Below are positions 1 to 13,380 of a stretch of DNA of 64,000 bases, one piece after another. How positions within the stretch are numbered: position 1 is the stretch's first letter; each line of letters begins with the position of its first letter. A model generated the notes under the pieces. It did no database searches, was not told the origin of the DNA, and saw only the letters and a list, made by a program, of their open reading frames with translations. The stretch is from Cristatella mucedo (Eukaryota; Bryozoa; Phylactolaemata; Cristatellidae), in contig WPIO01000010.1 in assembly GCA_009760855.2 (NCBI GenBank), positions 6,065,501-6,129,500 on the forward strand. Direction: 5' to 3'. The translations under genes were made by a program, and so were the position numbers.

Positions 1-2635
1 TCAGTTCGTTTGGCGTTTCCTTATTGCTAGTGACTCTGCCATGTCTAGTGCTGCCCGTAAACTTTGATGCATACCGATTATGTCTTACCTTTAGCACACT
101 GGTGGATTTACATTAAGAGATTGTAGCTCTTCTTTTCACATATGAATATTTAGGTAGCCATGTTGAGAGTTGCTAACGCTACAGAGGCCTACTAGCAAGG
201 TGTTATTAGCATGTGTCAGTTTCGGACTAGCACTTGGTCGGTGTTTAACCCATTGTCCTGATACCAAATGAATGTATGTGGCTTCCCCAGCACGATGAAA
301 GCCGTAGTGGTGGTGGTGTTGGCTGCCTAAAATGCCATCATATTGGATGTAATTGAGCAGTCTTCTTTTTTGGAGCTTCAGATCACCCAGCGTTCCTCTG
401 GTTTTGCGAAAGGCAGACCGAAACCAGAGCAATTACCTCGAACTTGGTTTACTAGAAGACATGGTACAAAATCGGTGATAGACTATTAAAATCCACGATA
501 GTTTGGAATCTTACCTATCATGTCGACGGTCTTGTGGGTCACTCTTCTTCTCTTCTACCCTGGTATATAATTCATTTATATTTGAATAGCACCCTAATAG
601 AACTCAATCTCTATTCAGGCTCTTCACATATGCAACGGGGCTCGAGCCCACAACCTCGGCCAGACCTTGATCTGGGCGAGCACCTTAACAGCTGCGCCAA
701 ACCAGCTCGGTAGAGTGGAAACGTCATATTACGGGCTAAACTCGCCAGTGTCTGATAGAGAGCCAAGGTTTGCTCACTGAATACCGATCGGTCAAAGACT
801 GAATACTGTAAAGCTGGTCACAATTTGTTCTTTTATTCTACCGTCTCATTTCCTCTTGAGTTTCTTTCAAAGGTTTCCAAACCAGCTGTTCGTAAAGAAA
901 TTTTCTGATCGCTTATATTAATTCTCTTGCACTCGAACATCCTGCTGGATCTAGTTACATGTGTCTTCACTCAACCGGGACTGCTTTCCTTCGAATTCAC
1001 GTCATTCTTACGAACCACGATACCGGAAAAGTCTCACTTGACCTTTTGGTTGTTTTGACACAATGGGCATGACCTTTTATCCATTAGTAAATGACCGGCC
1101 TATTATAAGCCTCGCTATGCATTTAATTGGTATCGTTACTCCCTATCTCTAAATGGGGCTTTTATGAATCAGACGAAAAACTCAGCTGCTATTCAGGAAT
1201 TTTAGTATGACAATTTATCACAATGGTTCTCAACTGTTACATGCCTTCATGTTTAAGGTCAGTTCCAAGGTCAGCTGAAATAGTCGGCTCAATCGGTGGC
1301 TTGTGCTGTCCTCATCATGGGTCACTGCTGTTTGACTGAACAACATCGTCCAGATAGGGGACTGCATAGATCGCTCACTGACAGAGCAGCTCCTTCTTGC
1401 CATAGTGACTTTCAGGTCAGACAGCTGTAACTTGCTTTTCAGTAGACTCCTAAAGCCGACAAATTTATTTTCTGGCTAGACTACATTTAGGATCGGTTGC
1501 TGTGCTTCTCGAGCACCAAATGCCAGGATTCTGCGTTTTTACAGCTCTTATCGGTTGCTCCCTGTGCAAATGCGAAAAGTTGAATGACTGCACACTTCCT
1601 GCCAAACGTTATCGTGTGGTCCTGTTTCGTAGTGGCATGGAGCCTCCGGGTGAAAATGAATTCGTGCATGCATGCTTGAGGGTACGATAGGTCTGTTTGT
1701 CATGCTGTTGAGGCTAAGGCAATGCACTGCAGTTGCGATAGTTGGCTCTGACATCTTCTATTACTGATATTTGCAAGTCGTATTAAAGATGTGGCAGCAA
1801 GAGACTATATAGTATGAGTCTGCACAATTTTATGACTCCCCATTGTCTGTCAGCTCCAACCAACGGGTGTTGCAAGCTTTAGGACCAGGCTAGGGTAGTG
1901 GCAGCACTGGAAAATATAAGATTTCGATTATCCTAAAAATTGTTGATAAGTAAGGTAGCATGCTTTGGTGAGGGATTTCTTGTTTGTCTCTTGGGCTGAA
2001 AGGGAGATTGTGGTTTTCGACCTGTGAGGTGCGATCAGCTGGGTTGTCCCTGCTTTAAAGCTCGAGTCATGAGTACTATAGACATTTCCGTGGTGGCGTC
2101 GGATCAGAGTTTGTAACTATGGTAACTTCTGCCTGTGTATCTTTTGGTTGTAAGAGTGATCTTGGCAACTTGATAACTTTTTCTACTGTTATCATTAGAT
2201 AGCACCAGTAAATGCTTGGCTTAAATCAGCATTGACGACCCCTTGAGTAATGGGCAACAATGAGGATTTTTTTAGGGCCTGTATTTTGGTGATCTGCTCA
2301 TGCTAGGTTGTTGATTTTGTCGGGCTCAGTTTGTGTGGAATATTTGTGTCCCGCCCTGTGCGACAGTCGCCAAACTGCCACTTGTAGGAGAGCATTTTGT
2401 ACCTTCCTCGGCCATGAAATCTTGTTGCTTTTTTTGCTATATTGGACACTAGCATTTTGAATAGGGAAGCAGCACACTAGTAGCTGCATAGTATAGTGTG
2501 CCCGGTGGTAGCATACTATAAGCCTCTTTGTTACGAGCCTGTGCTCGTGGTTTCTTTAATCTAGCATCAGCTGTGTGTAACTAAAGTTAAGCGCTTTTAC
2601 TCTTTATCTGATGGGCCTTTTCCATTTGCATCTAG
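1..2635. other. USP22 intron, 5' part
   Basis: Apart from the SINE-B copy at 571-710, I see no exon, in particular none encoding the QQDAHEFL or GNTCFMN blocks that precede the first visible USP22 exon. Confidence 0.7.
571..710 (-). mobile_element. tRNA-derived SINE, family B
   Basis: Reads in reverse as an A box like tggcgcagctgttaaggtgc, then gaggttgtgggctcgagccc carrying the B box, and an end gcctgaatagagattgagtt. It lies in the intron before the first visible USP22 exon. Confidence 0.82.
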
Positions 2636-5600
2636 GGACGAATGGATTGTCTGCTGGCAACCCACATCACTGCAACTGCATAATTGACCAAATATTCACA
2701 GGTGGCTTGCAGTCAGACGTTACATGCACCGAATGCAAGTAAGTGATCAGCCGTGGTAAGTCTGTATTTTGTTGACCCGGTGATGGCACGATCAATTCTT
2801 GGATTCTCCGCATTAAGCTATCAAGCAGTAAGCACCATAGCATTTCTCGTTGTATACTGCCACTTACCATTCACTTAGGCATGCATTTTCCGAATTCTGT
2901 GGACTGACAAGATGTCTAGGCAATAAATTCTTCCTATCGATGGTTCAGTATGCCTTATGCAACAGATGTGAGAGTGTAGTACGTTCGAATGAACCTGATG
3001 AACAATGTGTTGTTGGTTAAAATAAGCTACTGAACCCCATCGACGTGTTGAACCATGAATGACCCTTGCAAATGGCGATAGTATGTAGTAAATAAATAAA
3101 TGCTAGCTGATTTAACAGCCTCTTCTGTATAGCGACAGAAGAGTCTTTACGGCTATCACCACTGCTTGCAGTGGCGATAAATGATCGCCCGCCCGCAGGA
3201 TTTGAACCCACGACCTCGGGACCGAGGTCGTGAAAAGCAACCGCCTTACCTAGTGTGCCATCACGGCTCACCAAGCAGCAACAAAATACCTGCAGGTATA
3301 TGACTGGTGTCAAGAGGTTGCGTTTTGGGTTGTGCTATCTGTCGTCTCCATAGTTAGAGAAAGGCAACGGGTGTTGGAGTGAGCTAGGTGTTGCCGTGGA
3401 GCCATCACTGAGGCACTTCCGCTCTGAAGCACATGAAGAGAGGCAGGGGTAAGCTACCTGGAAGACAGACCCAGGTGTTGACTCAGAGCATTCAGACACA
3501 TGCATCCGGGTGCATGCATATGTGTACCGTGTGTTTTGTGCGCACACACACATTTATTAGGATATTTTGCACGTGCATGCGCTCAAACTCACGCCCCTGC
3601 ACATCACGTGCATTGTAAGGTGCTGATTTCTCCTCAGCCTCGGGTATGCCGGTCGAGTCCACAAGTCAGCACCTTGTAATGTCTGCTGCAAGCAGAGAGA
3701 CAACCACCAAGGCTCTTCCATCGCCGTAAAAGTGAGGCTTTGAAATTAGCTGCTCCCCACTTGGTGCGCTGCACGGGAGTGCACAAGCGCTCCCCTCCGC
3801 TTTGGCTCGATGCGCCCTCAGCCACCATGGCAACGCGCTCGAAGTTGCCTGAGAGATGTCGCCCAAGAACGAGACAGTCATGCATAATTCAGACTGCAAT
3901 GCGTCCTCGTCATCCAGCACATGTTTCAGCCACCGTGTTGACGTGCCGGTACCGTGAGCATCAAAGCAACGTCGGCTGCACACCGATGGCTCTTTGATGC
4001 AGCTTGCAGCCCTCTGTGGCTCCCACGTCTGTGCTGTACCCCACTTCTGTGCTGTACCCCACGTCTGTGCTGTACCCCACGTCTGTGCTGTACCCCACGT
4101 CTGTGCTGTATCCCACGTCTGTGCTGTACCCCACGTCTGTGCTGTACCCCTTAATGTGGTATGACGTGCGATGGTTGGTTCCCCTTGAACCAGGGGTATT
4201 CCACTTCAGTGTGTAGGCTAGCCCCGTGCAGTGGGTGAGTTGCGAGTTGTTGTGCAGCACACACTGCAAATGGCGCCTGCAGAGTTTTGCTTTTCTGTGG
4301 CTCCCAGAGTGCAGCCGAAAAAAAGGCCAGGCACAATAAATCTTAGAATGGGCTTCGACCAAGATTGTCTAACTGGATCTGCTCTGCAAGAAGTGCCTCA
4401 GCCTTCAGACGAATTAAATTTTTGGCCGAGAATAAATGCATTAGCTGGAAAGTGTGAAAAACGTACTGTTTTGTCCAATTTATGACGCTTCTTTCGGTAA
4501 CCACGGGTCATGTCGTCATGTATCTACCTGAAGCGCAGCAATCATTAAAACCAGCCATCTTTATTTTGCATTGCAGCAACGTGTCGACGACGATTGATCC
4601 CTATTGGGATATCTCGCTAGAGCTTGGACCTTCTCCTGCTGTTCAGAATGGTGGGGTCTCATCCGGTAAGTGCATGACAATGCTAGCTATCGACATTTGT
4701 CTGCTGCACGCATTTCTGCTAGCGCTTTCTGAGTACGTCGAAAGTAGCATGCATTCTCACATGGCATGTAGATCTGCAGTACGATGAAAGCTATATCCAT
4801 ATAGCTGCCTCACTAGCTGAATCGTATGCTGGGCTGTATGGCTTCAGTTTTACTTATTTTGATTATCTGGTTAGATTTTAAAACCGCACATTTGACGCAT
4901 GCAGGGCGACAGTAGGAGTTGTGCTGCAAAATGTATGGCCATTAGCGTGTGTGTGTCTCTGTGTGTGTGCATATGTGCGTGCGTTGCTCGTGTGCAGGTG
5001 TGCATGCGTCGCTCGTTTGCATATGTGCGTGCGCGTATGCAGGTGTTGTTATAAGTTCAAATGAGCTTCCATACTTACAAGAAGGCTCGTTGCTTTGTCT
5101 GGCAGTTAATCCTGTGCTGCTTTCAGGACGCATTACTTTGCATGCGCATATGGCCAGGGTGATAGAGATAAACATGTCACACTTCAATATTTAATTATTG
5201 GAAGGCTTTTGTTAATTGAACGTGGCTCCTCCCAAGTTTTCTAATCACTTCCTCTATACAGTTTGGCGTGAACCCACTGTACTTGTGCATGACCCCACAG
5301 AAATCTTTCGTCCGAATGACACTGAGCCTGAAATACTGCATCTCCTGAATTGATACGAATAGATGACGATCTTTAGCTTCAGTTCAAAGTTTCCCAAAGG
5401 TTTCCGATAGGGTTCAGATCAGGGCTCATACTTGTCTGTCGCAATACAAAATGTCAGATTGTAGAAAAGGTTTGTAATTGACTGCTGCAGTGAGCTTAGG
5501 ATCATTATCTTGTTGCTTTATAAAATCTAGCCGTCCGTGACATCATAATTAGAATACTGTCGTCTGTATGCTGTTTCATGTTGGCATCTCTGATATTGTT

Positions 5601-7921
5601 ACCAGCTGATGTACAACAGCCCCATTCCATGACTCCTATGCTGGAGAGCAGTCATCGTGATGCACTACATTGATATACCATGTACACTTTAATGTCAGTA
5701 TTGAAAATGATCAGTCCACACAACTGTTTGCCAGTAGGCCAAAATCTGCTGCCAGTAGTCCCTAGCCATTGCAGGTGGCTTTGCTCATGCTTTTGAGAAA
5801 GCAAAGGTTTACCAATAGGCAATCCTGGTAAGTACATATCTTGTTGGCTTAACCAAAGCAAGATCGTTGCTTTGCTCAGCTTAAGGTGTAAGGATCGAAA
5901 ACGATGAAGACAACAACTAGTTGAGCTCAATCGAGGTTTTATGCCGGGTGCCTTTAACAAAATGGAGTGGATATGCTAGAAATGAATTTTCATAGCTTGG
6001 CCAATACTTCACCGACCGGCAGGAAATTTTGAATGTGAGTTGGGCTCTGCTTGTGCATCAATAATCTAATTCATCTTTAATGTGGATTGGGTGTTTCCTT
6101 CGCTAGCCACACACTTGGGCATCCTTTTGAACTAGGTCTCTACAGAGATTCATAGGGAGCTGCCAGTTTTTTTAGGTCTTGCAAGGCATCATTGGCACAT
6201 ATATTGTATAACATATCCCAGAGTACTTCATATTAGGGCTGTACTGAACATTCGCATCGTATTTGGTGTGGGGCAGACTAGTGTACAAGAAGTTACTCGG
6301 TATTCTGGTAAGTATATTCTAGTAAGTATTTGGTCCCGTGACTTGTGTGGTTGTAGCAGCCGAATGTGCAGACACGTTTATGACCTGACCATTAGAGGCA
6401 GATGTCACGTGACCTGCAGTGAGTGAACTGGCGTGACTTCTGTTAACATACTGTGAAAGGATTTGTTTCGCTTTTGTTGATGTACAAAAATTACATGGAG
6501 TTAGCTGTTCACTTTTAGTTTATTTATTAAATTTACTTAATAGCAACTTTTGTTTACATTTTCAATTTGAATGTTGCCAGGAGACCTTTACACTACACTA
6601 CTCATATTCGGTGAAATGGTCAATTGTTCTTATTTTTCGGAATAGTGAAAATCAACTATTGGGCTCAGCCCTACTTTATATACACACTTTGACATGTACT
6701 GATTAGCACAGTCACCTAGTAGTACTGGCTACCATCTGGTTTTATTTTAGGCAACAATGGGTCGTTCGATGAGCCCACTTCGCTGGTGGATTGTCTCGAA
6801 AGGTTTGCAGCCTATGCCTCGATGCCTGGCTTCGGAGCCACCACAAGCTGCTGGTGCTGCGCCTAGCAGTCGCTGGCTGTGCCTTTCACCTAAGCTGTGC
6901 CCCCCCCCCCCACTTGCTTCAGGTTCACCAAAGCAGAGCACTTGGGTAGCTTTGCGAAGATCAAGTGTGCCAAGTGCCACGTGAATCAGGAGTCTACGAA
7001 ACAGCTAACGATGAAGAAATTACCAGTTGTGGCGTGCTTCCATCTCAAGGTAGGTGGCCGATAAGCATGCCATATGTAAGGGCACTCGGTACGGCAGCAG
7101 TACGGTCTGCACCTGAGCTAGATAGAGCACGAATGTAAGCAAACTCACTGAAAAATACCGATCGCTGTGAAATGTCCACTACTAGTTGGGTATCGTAGTT
7201 GTTAGTATATTTTATAACTGGCACTGGTAGACTTAAGTTTACGATCTGGCGCTGGCTGCAGAAAGGTTTGCAGCAGGCGTAGAACTTCCCGTTCCCTTTT
7301 GTGCATCCTACGTAGAGAGAACGTTTTTCTAATCTGTGGCAGATTAACCTGAGGGCTCCTGCGTGCGCTTCGGCTGCTGGATTGGGATGATATCCCCTTT
7401 GCTTGCCCATGATATCCCCTTTGCTTGCCCATGTGGCAAGTAGTCGAACCTGCCAGTGAGGTCGTCAAGTCGCCACTGTTGAGTCGAGCTGGTCCAGCCA
7501 GCTTGTAGGCTGACAGCTAATAGGCCAGGCATCAGCCCGTGAGCAGCCGGCAAGGAAGAATGCAAAGCCCACCAAAGGACCAGCCTGCCTCAGCCATTTG
7601 AAATGGTGCATTTGACCTGCACTACAAAACGCCTGATTATCATTTCTCAGCAACGTAACGTTTAAATGAGTTCCATTTAATTCAGCTGGTTCATGTAGTG
7701 AACAGTTATCATGGTGGGACTTGTCAATAGCGGTGCAGTGGGGGACTTTTTTATTTCTGTGCATTTTTCGCTTGCGTTTTGATAGGCATCATTAGCATTG
7801 GTACCCTGTTTGCTGTGATTGCTGCTCTGTGCTCACTCATACGAGCCATTATTAAGTTATTGCTGTCATACCGTATGTAGCTTGAAGATCACCTGGGAAA
7901 GGCATATGTGACTCTGCTCTG

Positions 7922-7960
<39 letters not shown>

Positions 7961-10006
7961 ACTCTCTTTAGTTTGTTCTCATTGCCTGCAAGCGGCGCGT
8001 TAAAATGTGACCATGTGCTTACACTGATATTACGTTCCGGTGGTCTTTAACAGAGGTTCGAGCATATGACGGGATTTCATAAGAAGATCGCTTCGTTCAT
8101 ATCATTTCCTGAGGAGTTGGACATGACCCCCTTTATGTCATCAACTAGAGACCTTCGTAAAAACGGCATGGCGGACATCTCCAACGGTCTTCTTCACCAG
8201 CACAAGTACACGAGCATGCTGCTGTCATTGCTGCCATTCGCTCTGCAGGATTCCTACTCTTCGCTCGCACTGCAAGATTTCTACTAGGCTGTGGGCATTA
8301 TTAATAGGCTGCGCCAATTCAGTACTATTAGTGTCACTGTGCAAGTGTTGCAGCGCACAGTGCTCTACTGCCATCAGCCAGAAATTTCAATCGGCCGACC
8401 AATCATAACGAGAGGCTACTGAAGGTGTGCCTGGCAGCATCTTCGGAGTGCCGGCCGACATGTGGGGTTCAATAATAGTAATAAGACATTTATGTAGAGC
8501 CCCAAGCAAACTAAATCTCTTCCTAGGCACTTGACTACGTGAGTTCGGCTATTTATCTGCCAGCACCATTGATGGCCATGCCTGCTTGTGCACGTTGCTA
8601 TATGTCTTGCCTGCTCCAGCCACCCTGCCACCTTTCGTAATTTACGAAAACGTCTAATGGTAACATGCATGACCAGCGCATATTTCCTAGAATTAGCGTC
8701 ATCGAGCTCATGATTGGAAGCACTCCTTGCTCAAAGGCAGTAGGCATCACACGGCACTGCTATCAGCATGCCTAAGAATCCATGAAGCAACTGCACTAAA
8801 ATGTTGAGCTGTGAGACTTGGCCTGTCGATAATAATAATAATAATAATATTGCACTTGATAAAGCGCCCTCAGAGAACTTAATCTCTTTCTAGGCGCTTT
8901 ACATTTGCTGCAAAGTGATACGCAATAGAATAGTAAGTAAAATCATGCTTGAAAAACAAACAAAATGAATAACATGGTTAGGGGTTACATGCACTGGGTC
9001 AGCACGATGAGAGTAACGAATGTGGTATGTCCCTATAATGGTGACACCGTCTATGCTTACTTACAGTCGGAGTAGCAAATTAATTTTGCCTCATGCTCCT
9101 CAGCGGTTATTTGAACGTTGTAAGGATCTGATGCCTGTCGATCGTGCCAACTTCTTGAAATAGGTGTGCTGCTTTTCAGGGTCCTGATGATGCCAGTTCA
9201 GGCCAGCTGTCATTCAACGATGCACTGGAAAAGCTACCAGGGCATGCTTGGCTTGTGAGCACCTAACAGCTTGTGTGAAAAAATGAACTAGTGTCATGGC
9301 CATATCTCCAGCCTTATGGAATATAAGATTTAGCAAATCGAGCCAAATAAGAACTGATCCATTAGGAAGGTAGAGCAACAACATCAAGACAAATACAGAA
9401 AGTAATGTCGAGAGCTTGAGCCAACTTTTAATAGGATAATAAAGCACACGGTTATATGTGGATGCTTAATGGTCCGGTCTCGACCTTGTCATGGTAAACG
9501 TGTAGCCTAAGTACTTCTGCATCCTTACTTCTCTTCGGATGCTATAGGCTCCAGAAAAGGCCTTATATGTATCCACAGAGGGTTACAGTGCACTATAAGC
9601 TTCGTCCACTATAAGCTTCGTCCAGTATCTATCTATTCAGTAGGGCTTGCCTAACGGGTGTGCTGCAGGTACAAGCTGTTTGCTGTTGTCAACCACCACG
9701 GTACGATCGAGGCAGGGCATTATACGAACTTCGTCCGAATAGCCCAAGATCAGTGGTTTAAATGTGACGATCACTTGATCGTGCGAGCTTCATTGTCAGA
9801 CGTGTTAAGCAGCGAAGGGTAAGTCCAGGGCCGAAATGTGCAGCAGATATGCAGTGCTCTGTCGTTTATTCCCTGTGCATCTATATTCGTGTGTGACTGC
9901 TTCAACAATCACCTCTTGTCTCTCTGCTTGTTACAGCTATCTGCTCTTCTACCACAAGCAAGTGCTGGAGTACGACAGCAAGCCTGCCACACCCTGCCCA
10001 TCCTGA
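2636..10006 (+). CDS. USP22: USP22-like ubiquitin carboxyl-terminal hydrolase, 3' part (7 exons, 5' end outside window)
   Basis: Exons are 2636-2738, 4577-4665, 6751-6802, 6923-7049, 8054-8205, 9669-9818 and 9937-10006 (stop TGA 10004-10006). All introns are GT-AG, and the joined exons give 246 residues in one open frame. Visible landmarks are the segment [19 protein letters not shown], the zinc-ribbon pairs CTEC and KCAKC, the stretch [20 protein letters not shown], the phrase [10 protein letters not shown], the histidine box GHYTNFVR, and WFKCDD followed by [13 protein letters not shown] at the end. These match the C-terminal half of USP22/USP51/USP27X throughout. In that family the enzyme is the deubiquitinase of the SAGA coactivator and removes ubiquitin from histones H2B and H2A in the nucleus. 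The catalytic-cysteine box and the N-terminal ZnF-UBP domain are not in the window, so the preceding intron exceeds 2.6 kb. The tail runs ten residues past the usual end (SKPATPCPS). Identity is near certain; functionality of the missing half is untested. Confidence 0.95.
3090..3272 (-). mobile_element. tRNA-derived SINE, family A
   Basis: In the minus orientation it reads a tRNA-like head (tggcacactaggtaaggcgg as A box, ggttcaaatcc as B box), a body, and a 3' tail of ATTT repeats. The hairpin cacgacctcgg / ccgaggtcgtg lies between the boxes. It lies in a USP22 intron. Copies at 31.4, 33.2, 36.2 and 60.3 kb share the whole structure. Confidence 0.9.
4022..4149. repeat. 18-bp minisatellite, 7 copies, in a USP22 intron
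   Basis: The unit cccacgtctgtgctgtac is repeated seven times with three variant bases. Because 18 is a multiple of three it reads TSVLYP repeatedly on the plus strand, but this is intronic between USP22 exons 2636-2738 and 4577-4665. Confidence 0.95.
5240..5960 (-). mobile_element. Tc1/mariner-like transposase fossil
   Basis: Frameshifted minus-strand matches to Tc1 transposase occur in the right order: [16 protein letters not shown], then [14 protein letters not shown] (DDE region), then [15 protein letters not shown] near the lower end. Several stops and frame changes make it inactive. It lies in a USP22 intron. The terminal inverted repeats were not located. Confidence 0.7.
7919..7959. 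repeat. (CT)n microsatellite in a USP22 intron
   Basis: A 40-base CT run about 95 bases before the acceptor of exon 8054-8205. Confidence 0.93.
8470..8535 (-). mobile_element. CR1/L2-like LINE 3' tail
   Basis: A diverged copy of the AAT-repeat tail and terminal hairpin (gagccccaagcaaactaaat, ctctt, cctaggcact). Confidence 0.6.
8829..9005 (-). mobile_element. CR1/L2-like LINE 3' fragment
   Basis: Begins at the AAT-repeat tail, then gcacttgataaagcgccctc and ctctttctaggcgctttaca, followed by the shared 3' UTR. In a USP22 intron. Confidence 0.85.
9669..9818 (+). CDS. USP22: USP22 exon with catalytic histidine box
   Basis: This exon lies between acceptor ctgctgcag and donor gtaagt. It encodes the USP histidine box GHYTNFVR and the following WFKCDD, which hold the catalytic His and the acidic residues of the triad. 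The upstream junction restores [15 protein letters not shown], matching the conserved NKYSLFAVVNHQG of the family. Confidence 0.93.
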
Positions 10007-10482
10007 TATGCAGGAGTGCAGGGCTGGTTTAGCTGTGCCCCAGTCGGATGCACTTTCTCATCGGGAGCACGGTGCCATTGCTATGGCAGCTAGTCTACCG
10101 TGGAGCCTTGTTTACCGTAGGTATGCCTGGCAGCATCCCATGCCGCCTGTGTCAAGAAGCATTTTCCAACATCGGATCGTAAAAAACCCTGAAGAGCGCT
10201 GCACTGACTCGAGCACCAGCCGTCATGGTATCCATGTCAACTGTAATGCCATCCGTGGCAGGTCCAGATGGCATCGCCTTGTTGTACTGCTCCTCGTGGT
10301 TGCTGTTAGAAGCTAGCGTTTCCAGATGTACCTGGCATCGACCTGACACTATGGTTGAAGTAGTGGCAGGTTACTGCCAGGAGCAGTAAGGAGTAAGTAG
10401 GTTGTCATTTTTTCACGGCTCAATGCCTGTGCTGTTGCGGTGGCTCAATGTTCAAGCCCTCGTTCAAAGGTTGTTTTTTATA

Positions 10483-10488
10483 ATTAAA
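10483..10488 (+). promoter_or_regulatory. possible polyadenylation signal ATTAAA of USP22
   Basis: An ATTAAA hexamer lies about 480 bases after the USP22 stop codon, following a T-rich run. No transcript data were available, so this is only a candidate 3' end. The 10007-10482 stretch before it would be 3' UTR. Confidence 0.3.
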
Positions 10489-12023
10489 GTCGATGCCAAC
10501 TCATGTATGCTCCATATCAAAGCTGGCGTTGAAGGTTTGTGTTGAGTGTTGAAGGTTTCAGAAGCAACTTCTAGTCTGCATGATTGCTCAATTCTGCATT
10601 GCTTGATGCCTGCACGACCTAGCAGTTGGACGGCCACTCATTCTGCTTCCCGAGAGGAGATCTGCCAAATCTCCTAAAGCACGACAGACAGATTTTTTTT
10701 AAGGCATACAAAAATATCAAATCTTATGCTATGCAAAAATGTTACCGGTTCGACGAGACTATGTGCAAAGTTGTGTGCTGACTGAATTTATGGGAGATAT
10801 CTCGTCAAGACTCCTGCTGCTTCTGTTGGTATTTAAAGCACAAACAAAAAATGGCTGCATAGATCATGAAAATCACTACCTGGAAGTAAAGCCGAGGACC
10901 TATCATTATTATAATGAATTTTCTCCAAGCTATCTCATACCCATGGCAGAACAAAGCAACATTTATGTCGCTGTACTGAATCCCAGCTTTTCTAATAGAA
11001 GACTTGCAGTCAAGCGATCCTTGACAGGGAGTCAAGGTCGGAAAGCTGAAAACATGTCCTTTGAATAGCACCATTGCTAGCGTTATCTCACAACATCGGT
11101 CTTTTTTCTAACTACGGATGCAAAAAGGTTGTCTAACCCGTTTAACAACTACACTTGTAATGCATAACGGTTGCGGCTATCGTAAGATTCCATGCATTAT
11201 ATATATATATATATATATATAAAGGCTGCACAAAATTTGAGCGCATACCAAGAATAGCTTGTTTTCTTTGACAAACGGAATCGGTTGCACATGCTAAAAA
11301 CAACTGGATTAGTACAGACTTGAAAACATTGCTATACAGAGAACACGTGCAGCAAAAGAGAAATTTTGGGATACTCCTTACGAATTTTGAAATCGACATT
11401 CACCGGCTTTCCTTCCCTTAGACTAATGCCCATAGATACTGCAACACTGATCCAGACATTCCCTATTTCATCGGTTGTCAAATTCTGCATCTTCCATGCC
11501 TAGAATGGACTCCCTTCAGTCAGCAAAGCCTTGAATGCTTGAGCTGGTGCCTCACGCCTACCAGGACTTGGCAGGGAAATAATACGTGTTCTCTTGTGAA
11601 TCAGCTAACGCATTCTCGTGCAGGCTGCAATGCCGGCTACTCTTGCCCATGCGCTCCTTGATTCACCTGGACTTGGGGCATGTGCACATATTCTTGTGCA
11701 TGTGGCACGGTGAGCAGTGGCTAGTGTTCACTGAGGCTTGGCAGCAGGTGAGTGGCACTCGCCAGCCGTGCCCCAGCCTGTTTGACTGTGCTAGGACAAT
11801 TAACCAGGTATCATTAGCACCCTACAAACTTCTGCATTCCTTTGTGCAAGAACTGCTGCGGTTGCTTTGCATGCCGTTAGCAACAACAGATAGCCCAGCT
11901 GCAAGCAGCCCCACTTAGATTAAGAGGGTCGACCATAAATATCGGTTGGACAAACATACAGTCGTGAGGGGAAGCACTGCATTAGCAGATCGACAGATGT
12001 CACTGCACTAGACAAATCGAATG
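10489..12023. other. Intergenic stretch between USP22 and METTL22
   Basis: Holds a TA run, an unassigned open frame (10739-11068, no motif) and the possible exon at 11601-11748. Nothing else is supported. Confidence 0.5.
11601..11748 (+). other. Possible unassigned exon
   Basis: Between a cgtgcag acceptor and a CAG|GTGAGT donor, an open stretch reads MRSLIHLDLGHVHIFLCMWH then GEQWLVFTEAWQQ. I do not recognise it. It lies downstream of USP22 on the same strand, and no partner exons were found, so it may be chance. Confidence 0.2.
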
Positions 12024-12425
12024 TAATAATAATAATATCTGTATAGCACCCTCAGAGAGCTTAATCTCTGTCTAGGCACTTTACATTGGCCGCAAAGGAA
12101 GCATGATCGAATGGTTAATGGTAGCATGCGATATGCACAGGGTCAGCATGCAAATATAGCTAGTGGCAGCATGCAATGTGTCAGCATGCATAAGCACACA
12201 AAAGCGAATCGCATGGACCCCACTAAACGCTGTGATAAATTGATGCGTTTTTAGCTTCTTTTTTTAATGTTGTTAAAGTAAGGGAAAACGCCAGCCAGAA
12301 GTGAGTTTCGGGCTTTGGGAGCATACGAAGTAAAGGCGCGGTCTCCCAAGGGATTTGAGGATCATACGAGGCGTAGGTAACTGATTCGATTCAGAAAATC
12401 TGGTGGTACGAATAACCTCATTACA
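12024..12425 (-). mobile_element. CR1/L2-like LINE 3' fragment
   Basis: AAT tail, terminal stem, 3' UTR with gggtcagcatgcaaatatag, and the end of the coding region (gctttgggagcatacgaagt). Confidence 0.83.
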
Positions 12426-12519
12426 GACGTGGCAGAACCAGAGGCATTCTAGAACAGTACAGCCACTAACACTTAAAACTAGTACCTATCCAACGACATC
12501 TCTCCTGCAGCTAGCTCGA

Positions 12520-12950
12520 GCACACCCTTTCCAGCCGTCCTTCTCTGCTTCCTACCTGTTACTCACTTCTTCGACTGACCTGACACAGCTATGCTTCTCA
12601 CTTGACTCTGCATTGATTGAGCTGCAGGTTTAACAGCCACATTTCAATAGACGCATACGAGCAGTAACGGCTATCACCAATTTTGGCAATGGTCAGTAAA
12701 GAATGCTCACCTTATTATTTGAACCCACGATAGGGGTGATGAAGAGTGAACTCTGCTGCTTGTACAGAAAACTAGGAAGCGTGATGCCCAACGATTCTAG
12801 ACAACTTTTTCGTTTCGTGAGATTGAAGTCTTTTTGCTACTGCACGTTCCTTGAAAGCCGCATAGGTCCTAAGCATGCTACAGAAAACTGACCTGCATAA
12901 CACTCACTTGGTCTTACAGACAGGTACACAGATTTAGAGGGAAATACAGT
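12520..12950 (+). repeat. Unclassified interspersed repeat, copy 1
   Basis: Shares with 35400-35620 and 54640-54880 the order gctatgcttctcact, cgtgag-gaagtcttttgctac, gaaagccgc, and a cttacagac-ggtacaca end. This copy is interrupted by a SINE-A remnant. No coding potential was found. Confidence 0.55.
12627..12733 (-). mobile_element. SINE family A remnant
   Basis: The order tttaacagcc, cggctatcacca, and gaacccacga follows the family A minus orientation, with large gaps. Confidence 0.5.
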
Positions 12951-13380
12951 TAAGTATATGCAGTGCGTACAGTATATCAACCCATATAAGGTTAAATGTA
13001 CAGTCAAATGCAAGTGTTTTTTCCGAGGGGCAATTATTTGCCACTGGAGGTTTCCCAGCAATAGGTGCCGACTTTTCCATTAGCCCAATTGCTAACCTAC
13101 AAAACAGACTCACAGGAAGCAGCCGGCTTGCCGATAACTGTGAGAAACGAAAGGAATTCTTGGGACCCTGAACTCTACTTGCCATACCTTTAAAAATGGC
13201 CGATCGCATGTTCGTATTTGCAGCCAGATTATCTTACTTGCAATCCCAACGGCTCAAAGGTTTTTCTGCGCAAACACTTATGTGCTGGAGATGGGGGAGA
13301 TATCTTAGCATTTCCTGACCGCACCTCTTGTGATAAGGTGGTCATATGGCGCTCTTCAGCGACGAGAGATAACAAAACAT

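Noticed and set aside
1141-1180. Sequence ggggcttttatgaatcag resembling the USP Cys-box FMN motif
   Set aside because: The essential GNTC preceding F-M-N is absent and there are no flanking splice sites with the right phase.
4004-4216. Repetitive peptide TSVLYP encoded by the 18-bp array
   Set aside because: It lies inside a USP22 intron whose flanking exons join in frame without it.
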